In this document: piece after piece, positions 60,501 through 64,000 of the stretch
Position numbering within the stretch: position 1 is the first letter of the stretch
Layout of the letters: each line of letters begins with the position of its first letter
Source: Actinopolymorpha pittospori
GTDB lineage: Bacteria > Actinomycetota > Actinomycetes > Propionibacteriales > Actinopolymorphaceae
Direction of reading: 5' to 3'
DNA: 64,000 bases
Assembly (NCBI RefSeq): GCF_014873875.1
Contig: NZ_JADBEM010000001.1
Coordinates: forward strand, 8,866,001-8,930,000
Translations under genes and position numbers: made by a program
Notes under the pieces: model-generated
Told to the model about the DNA's origin: nothing
Seen by the model: the letters and a program-made list of their open reading frames with translations, nothing else
Databases searched by the model: none

Positions 60501-60617
60501 CGGCGCGGTGAGCTTCACTCGCGACGACCAAACCCGGGCCGCTCGTTGTGACCCCGCGTCCTCGCCTTCGTGCCGACTCTCGACCAACCCTGACACCTTG
60601 CCAACCTGCGCATGCAT
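57528..60617 (-). CDS. Large ATP-binding regulator with C-terminal BTAD domain
   Basis: 1029 aa. An N-terminal MalT/STAND-type NTPase has Walker A 'ALPGSGKTTL' (65-74) and a Walker B-like 'LTVVVDDVHLLAG'. A long helical TPR-like middle (~330-730) and an Ala/Val/Ser/Pro linker follow, with repeats of 'SLVAEPLVGEPAVAQSLVAD' type. A C-terminal OmpR-like winged helix ('RPRARAMLRMLACYAGQAVH') joined to a BTAD domain (~885-1029) completes it. BTAD/SARP proteins activate operons, often for secondary metabolism or development. Domain order is reversed compared with AfsR (DNA-binding domain last). ATG 60617 has GGGGGGG upstream. A possible regulator of the adjacent CIS. Confidence 0.85.
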   Translation of the reverse strand: MHAQVGKVSGLVESRHEGEDAGSQRAARVWSSRVKLTAPTASGLVRQRLLRVLDLRSIRVFFVTALPGSGKTTLVAQYVDHLRRRGPDHRVAWYHAEETDTSAGAITRYLTTALSMALHLPDAPSEDPAVLLAMLDGAGSGHPDSPADSSVDLTVVVDDVHLLAGSQAERVLARAIAVAPPGVRFVVVGTQAPGMGFTRQLLAPDTLTLGEDDLRLRSWEVGVLFERHYGEPLPPEDVAALTRHTEGWAAGLHMFYLATAGKPLSARRRAVAGLGGRGRLVKAYLTATVLHRLPPHIADFVVLTSALTILHADLCDALLGRPGGAAILEELAERQLFTTQTDEITCVYRYHTALQVHLEGILRERLGAGEARQWYARAGALLEEAGFPTAALRAFFRAEDWPAVERVLREYGPDISTDATFPDEAFAIEGDPWVGLARAHRRLYAGDLAGAIAAYHDVERLAGETPAADVARKGRRSTEAWLPGGMVPMVAPSDAPWPLLLRTAVRQNPAALAPEHDDVGGAFVAALSTLLLGEPVVALRLAEQIDVHGKGFLALATQLLGMVAGLWAGTVTAAPLDSLAAEAEQAGQPWLARVARAAAAIAARAPAEAYAVRMECVRDGDEWGALLAALAAGIAELAVGGEPAEILEDAVDTAHRLEAGVLEAWARGLLAVALARGGAPTAELEAHRAEACARGAGVHAARALAFQALADCAEDGASEFHVLAAMSAAGGGLLVTSDSLVAEPLVGEPAVAQSLVADSLVPQRVASEPVGAEQVLTTTDRELAAEAPALTLRCFGAFRIYIGDRELDLAGVRPRARAMLRMLACYAGQAVHEERLLDALWPGMSPQTGRRNLQVAVSALRRALEPAAARGRSQLLRRSGTAYLLMLPPGSQADVALFREAVTTWRVTRGGPPDRLRLALRSVLAAYGGHLLPEDGPAEWVVGEREELRSDAARAALALAELELASRDGVAAADAGEYAVRIDPFRDQGWRILLAAYQLTGDAAAAAQARRRYAVVLGELGIEDSAATA

Positions 60618-61288
60618 CGATGACCCCCCCGGGCATACGACGGTCGCGATCTCTCTCAGGCACACGATAGATCTCCGGAGCGGGCGCCGGGAGTGGGAGC
60701 TTTCCAACAGACAGACTGATTTGGGCGAAACAAGCAATGAACGGGGACCGGCGACCCGCGCGGGCCCGGGCACGGCGTGAGGTCCTCCCTCGTCAGCCCC
60801 GCGGCCTCGGACGGCGTCGACCGGCCGGCGGCTCAGCTCACCTCCGGGGCACCCAGGCGTTCCGGGGCTTCGAGGCGAGTTCTGACATCGGTGCTTTCGG
60901 AAACTTTCTACTTTTTGCCTACTGCCATTTCCGATAACGCCGCTCTGGCGATATCTTCCCGTACTTCGGATTCCACCGTGAAAGCGGGGTCATACCGCCG
61001 TCGACGACTGTCCCGATCAATGTCCGCGGCCCATGCTTTCCACCGATCTGTCCCGTTTCGGGTTCGGTCACTCCATCGCGGAACGGAGACTTCGTCCCGC
61101 TCGTGACGCTTTTCCGACGCTCCGGACCTCTACCAAAAGGGGCGAGTTTCACATGGGCGGAAATTGGCATCATCGACCGACAGCCGATCCGACCCTCCGC
61201 AGTGATTTCTGCTGTCTTGTCGCTCACGCGGAGGACACGCGGGACGCGCCCGGGGAGCACTCTCGATCGGCCCTATTACCATCAAGCA
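60618..61288. promoter_or_regulatory. 671-bp divergent regulatory region
   Basis: Between the divergent BTAD regulator and GAF sensor genes. A minus-strand TATCGT (60669-60664) is a -10 candidate for the BTAD gene. An inverted repeat TCGGAAA (60897-60903) / TTTCCGA (60928-60934), 24 nt apart, lies in an AT-richer patch (60897-60945) and may be an operator. No believable gene on either strand; open frames at 60919-61260 (minus) and 61033-61326 (plus) have no RBS or family features. Confidence 0.45.
61277..61282 (+). promoter_or_regulatory. -10 box (TACCAT) for leaderless GAF sensor gene
   Basis: TACCAT, within CCCTATTACCAT, ends 6 nt before the ATG at 61289; no Shine-Dalgarno is present. Confidence 0.45.
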
Positions 61289-62932
61289 ATGGTCAGCATC
61301 GGCGAACCCGACGGACGCTCACATGAGGGCAGGTGCGAACCGTCTGGACGACCGTACTTCGACGCCGAGTTCGCTCCGGACTTCATCGACTCGATCAAAC
61401 GCATCGCCGCGTCCGCCGCCCGCCTCGTCGAGGCGGAATACGCCATTCTGTCCGCGAGCAACCGTGACGAAGGGTGCTTTCTGCTCATCAGCACTGGTTT
61501 CTCGAACGACCTGGACAGGGTCGAACACGCGGGGCTGGCCGACATCACCGAGCGACTCCGCGAGACTCACGAGGTGCTCCGGATCCCCGATCTGTGCGAG
61601 TACCGCCTGGCCGAAGGGTTCCCGTCCCGTCAGACGGCTCTCACCAGCCTGATCGGCGTCCCCATCCCCGTCGACGACCAGATCTTCAGCCAGCTTTACC
61701 TCGGGAACAAGAAGGGCGGCGCGGCGTTCACCGCGGCCGACGAGGAGGCGGCCGTCGCGCTCGCCGCCTCCGCCGGGGCCGCGATGGAGAACGCCCATCT
61801 GTTCGTCCAGGAACGCCGCCGCCACCGCTGGCTCGAGTCGGCGTTGGAGACGACGAGGCTCCTGCTCGGCCAGGTCGACCGCGACACGGCGCTACAACTG
61901 GTGGCGGAGCGACTACGTGAGGTGTCCCGCGCGGACGGGACAGCCATCATCCTGGTCAGTCCGGAGTCGTCGGAGGGCGTGGTCATCTTCGCGGCCGCCG
62001 ACGGTTTCGGCGGTGAGAATCTCATCAACACACCCGTCCCGCTCCAGGGCCTCACCGCGCGGGTCATCAGCACCGGACAGCGCATCATCAGCGAGAACGT
62101 CACCGGCGAGGAGGGCTATGACCCACCGCCGGAGGTGCTGGGCCTTCAGGCCAACCTCGGCTCGGGGATGTACATCCCGCTCACCGTGGCGGGCAAGGTC
62201 CTCGGGGTGCTGGTGGTCGGCTGGCGGCGTGGCGCTCCAGGCGACCACATCTCGGCCCAGGAGGTCGAATTGGTGGAGATGTTCGCCGGGCAGGCGGCCC
62301 TCGCCCTGCAGCAGGCCCAGGCGCGCCAGCTGGTCCTGGAGGACCGCGACCGGATCGCGAACGACCTACGCGACGTCGCGGTCGACCGGCTCTTCGCCAT
62401 CGGATCCCGGCTGCACGGCACCACCGGGCTGGTCGCCCGGACCGAGGTGGAGCGCCGGATGAACGACGCGATCGATGAGTTGGACGAGACGAGCCAGCAG
62501 ATCCGCTCGGCCATCTTCGCGCTTCGCCACGACGACTCGAACGTCCAACGGACCGCCAGCAGCCAGGTTCTCGACGAGATCGACGCCGCCAAGGCGACCC
62601 TCGGATTCACCCCGCGCCTGGTCGTGCACGGCTCCGTCGACCGGTACCTTCCGCCGCACGTCCAACGCGAACTCGTCCGCGCCGTCCGGGAGACCCTCAC
62701 CAACGCGGCGAGCCACACCGGACCGACCAGGGTCGAGGTCGAGGTCCGGGTGGGGACCGACGAGCTCAGCCTCACCGTGACCGACGACGGCAGCCTCTCC
62801 CAGCGTGAACCCTTTCACGGCGCGCTCACCCAACTCCGCGCGCGGGCCAAACGACTGGGTGGCGACTGCGAGGTGCGCGCGGGCGAACACCGCGGCACCC
62901 TCGTGCAGTGGCACCTGCCGCTGACCGTCTGA
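61289..62932 (+). CDS. Dual-GAF DosS/DevS-like sensor lacking the phospho-acceptor His
   Basis: 547 aa: GAF1 (~30-170), GAF2 (~190-345), dimerisation/HisKA_3 segment and a C-terminal HATPase-like domain (~410-547). In active kinases the segment reads DLHD; here it is 'DRDRIANDLRDVAVDRLFAI', with Arg361 where the phosphorylated His should be. The ATP lid is also degraded: 'DDGSLSQREPFHGALTQLRA' lacks the usual G1/G2 glycines, although the N-box Asn ('TLTNAASH') remains. It is therefore probably not a working kinase but a ligand-sensing scaffold or partner-binding protein. ATG 61289 begins the domain architecture properly; the longer frame upstream is non-conserved. Confidence 0.85.
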   Translation: MVSIGEPDGRSHEGRCEPSGRPYFDAEFAPDFIDSIKRIAASAARLVEAEYAILSASNRDEGCFLLISTGFSNDLDRVEHAGLADITERLRETHEVLRIPDLCEYRLAEGFPSRQTALTSLIGVPIPVDDQIFSQLYLGNKKGGAAFTAADEEAAVALAASAGAAMENAHLFVQERRRHRWLESALETTRLLLGQVDRDTALQLVAERLREVSRADGTAIILVSPESSEGVVIFAAADGFGGENLINTPVPLQGLTARVISTGQRIISENVTGEEGYDPPPEVLGLQANLGSGMYIPLTVAGKVLGVLVVGWRRGAPGDHISAQEVELVEMFAGQAALALQQAQARQLVLEDRDRIANDLRDVAVDRLFAIGSRLHGTTGLVARTEVERRMNDAIDELDETSQQIRSAIFALRHDDSNVQRTASSQVLDEIDAAKATLGFTPRLVVHGSVDRYLPPHVQRELVRAVRETLTNAASHTGPTRVEVEVRVGTDELSLTVTDDGSLSQREPFHGALTQLRARAKRLGGDCEVRAGEHRGTLVQWHLPLTV

Positions 62933-62945
62933 CCCGGTCAGAACC

Positions 62946-63329
62946 TCAGCGCGACGTCAGCCCCGCGGGGTTGGCATCCGCGTCGAGATAGGTGCCGTGC
63001 CCCGCCTTCACCAGGTCACCGTCGAACGTCAACACTTCATTGACAAGCCGTCCGAGCTGGTTGCGGTAATGGATCACCACCGTGTCGACGCCGACGTACA
63101 CGCCGACGACCTCGAAGCGCAGGTCGGGGATGCGGCGTAGGCCTTCCGTCCAGTAGTGGCGAAGCGCGGCCTTGCCGCGGAGAACTCCGTCGCCTCCCAG
63201 CAGGCGCGCGGCCACCGGCGAGGTGAACACCACGTCGTCGGTGAAATGGCTCAGCAGTGCATCGAGGTCGTGGGCGTTCCAGGCCGCCAGCCAGTCGTCG
63301 GCGAACCTGCGCGCATCGGTGTGATTCAC
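62946..63329 (-). CDS. SnoaL/NTF2-like fold protein
   Basis: 127 aa with 'FADDWLAAWNAHDLDALLSH' at the start and 'FTDDVVFTSPVAARLLGGDG' after, the standard opening of SnoaL_2/NTF2-like small alpha+beta barrels. These include isomerases, cyclases and many proteins of unknown role. The GTG at 63329 starts the domain; the longer open frame is not conserved. It is convergent with the GAF sensor (13 bp between stops). Confidence 0.82.
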   Translation of the reverse strand: MNHTDARRFADDWLAAWNAHDLDALLSHFTDDVVFTSPVAARLLGGDGVLRGKAALRHYWTEGLRRIPDLRFEVVGVYVGVDTVVIHYRNQLGRLVNEVLTFDGDLVKAGHGTYLDADANPAGLTSR

Positions 63330-63509
63330 CCGTCCATCATGGCGCACACCCACCGGCCGGTGCGGGTCAGCTCGATCGCCGGTATCTGGTCGCACACCGG
63401 CGGGTGACCCTCGTGTTCGCCGGCAGCGAATCTGCCCACGGCAGAGAAACGCGCGACCGGCCCTACCCCTCGGCGACAGTGAACGCAGGGAAAGCCCAGG
63501 GAGGCAACG

Positions 63510-64000
63510 TTGAACCTGTCCATGACCGCGGCGGCTGCCGCCGCGAACAACTTCGACGACCAGTTGGCCGCACGGCTGCTGTACCACCGCGTCGTCCTGC
63601 TCGGAACCGAGGTCGACGAGGTGAGCGCGAACCGCGTGTGTTCGCAACTGCTTCTGCTGTCGGCGGAGGACCCGAACGAGGACATCAGTCTCTACATCCA
63701 CAGCCCGGGCGGCATCGTCTACTCCGGGATGGCGATCTACGACACGATGCGGCTGATCCCGAACGACGTCGCGACCCTCGCGATGGGGTTCGCCGCGAGC
63801 ATGGGGCAGTTCCTGCTCTGTGCCGGCACGAAGGGCAAGCGTTACAGCCTGCCGCACACCCGGATCATGATGCACCAGGGCTCCGCCGGAATCGGTGGAA
63901 CCGCCGCCGACATCGCGATCCAGGCCGAGAACCTCGAGCACTCCAAGCGGCAGATGGAGCGGTTGCTCGCCGAGAACACCGGCCAGTCGGTCGAGAGTAT
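63510..64000 (+). CDS. clpP: ATP-dependent Clp protease proteolytic subunit (3' end outside window)
   Basis: About 163 codons are visible before the window ends. The sequence contains 'YIHSPGGIVYSGMAIYDTMR', the catalytic Ser in 'GFAASMGQFLLCAG' and the catalytic His in 'HTRIMMHQGSAGIGGTAADI', so the Ser-His pair is intact; the catalytic Asp lies beyond the window. ClpP forms the double heptameric chamber that degrades proteins fed by ClpX/ClpC. TTG at 63510 is the preferred start, since GGGAGG lies 5-6 nt upstream; the in-frame ATG at 63522 is too far from it. Actinomycetes carry several clpP paralogs, and which one this is cannot be told. Confidence 0.93.
   Translation, partial: MNLSMTAAAAAANNFDDQLAARLLYHRVVLLGTEVDEVSANRVCSQLLLLSAEDPNEDISLYIHSPGGIVYSGMAIYDTMRLIPNDVATLAMGFAASMGQFLLCAGTKGKRYSLPHTRIMMHQGSAGIGGTAADIAIQAENLEHSKRQMERLLAENTGQSVES

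Noticed and set aside
60919..61260. 113-aa minus-strand ORF in the divergent regulatory gap
   Set aside because: No RBS, codon use unlike neighbours and no family resemblance.
1..64000. tRNA genes, rRNA, integrase or att sites bounding the CIS island
   Set aside because: No cloverleaf with a TTCGANNC T-loop in proper context, no integrase and no direct repeats at the edges were found by eye; island status rests on gene content only.

Overview
The window comes from the chromosome of a high-GC actinomycete. Coding regions run near 70-75% GC with strong third-position G/C. Many starts look leaderless (a TANNNT box 6-9 nt before ATG/GTG). The mycothiol-type SigR/RsrA pair, the 24-aa ribosomal protein bL37, the small biotinyl protein and the aroA-rsgA pair form a neighbourhood resembling the mycobacterial sigH-rshA-TB7.3-aroA region. 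No rRNA, tRNA, CRISPR array or classical IS was seen. Genus cannot be assigned from the sequence alone.

Region 1 (1-25 kb) is mostly core. It holds a DUF2785 fragment, a DUF3311/sodium-solute symporter pair, a ThDP enzyme, and a two-domain GNAT protein. A minus-strand string follows: two HD-domain membrane proteins, a 71-aa biotinyl carrier and a frameshifted thioesterase. Next come a tiny 19-aa ORF with its own hairpin, bL37, rsrA-sigR (with a textbook SigR promoter), an alpha/beta hydrolase and a YedK/HMCES-type protein. Then come a T-box riboswitch with a GAC specifier in front of an archaeal-type aspartyl-tRNA synthetase, DoxX, aroA, rsgA, DUF2231, hisN, an ArsR regulator, a CBS protein, hutI and a GyrI-like protein.

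Region 2 (22.8-55.4 kb) is an accessory island built around an extracellular/phage-tail-like contractile injection system (CIS). The minus-strand arm (37.8 to 31.1 kb) encodes the AAA+ ATPase, a 1218-aa candidate cargo protein and a helical protein. The plus-strand arm (38.0-55.4 kb) encodes DUF4255 (tail terminator), a DUF4157 'HELTH' protein with a lower-GC C-terminal module, sheath, tube, a chaperone-like protein, DUF6760, a 1125-aa low-complexity protein, a second tube, a LysM-type protein, spike/hub, PAAR, gp25, baseplate J, tail protein I and a zinc-ribbon/discoidin membrane protein. No tail-fibre gene is visible. On the left sit a 504-aa membrane protein, a LuxR-type regulator without a recognisable phospho-acceptor Asp, and a 1879-aa secreted protein made by internal duplication. 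On the right, past a frameshifted DUF222-HNH gene, are a 1029-aa BTAD/ATPase regulator and a GAF sensor 'kinase' whose phospho-acceptor His is replaced by Arg.

Region 3 (62.9-64 kb) returns to ordinary genes: an NTF2/SnoaL-like protein and the 5' part of a clpP cut by the window end. The likely 'system of interest' is the CIS island with its two candidate payload proteins and degenerate signalling proteins. The T-box, the SigR autoregulatory promoter and the 19-aa ORF are separate points of interest.
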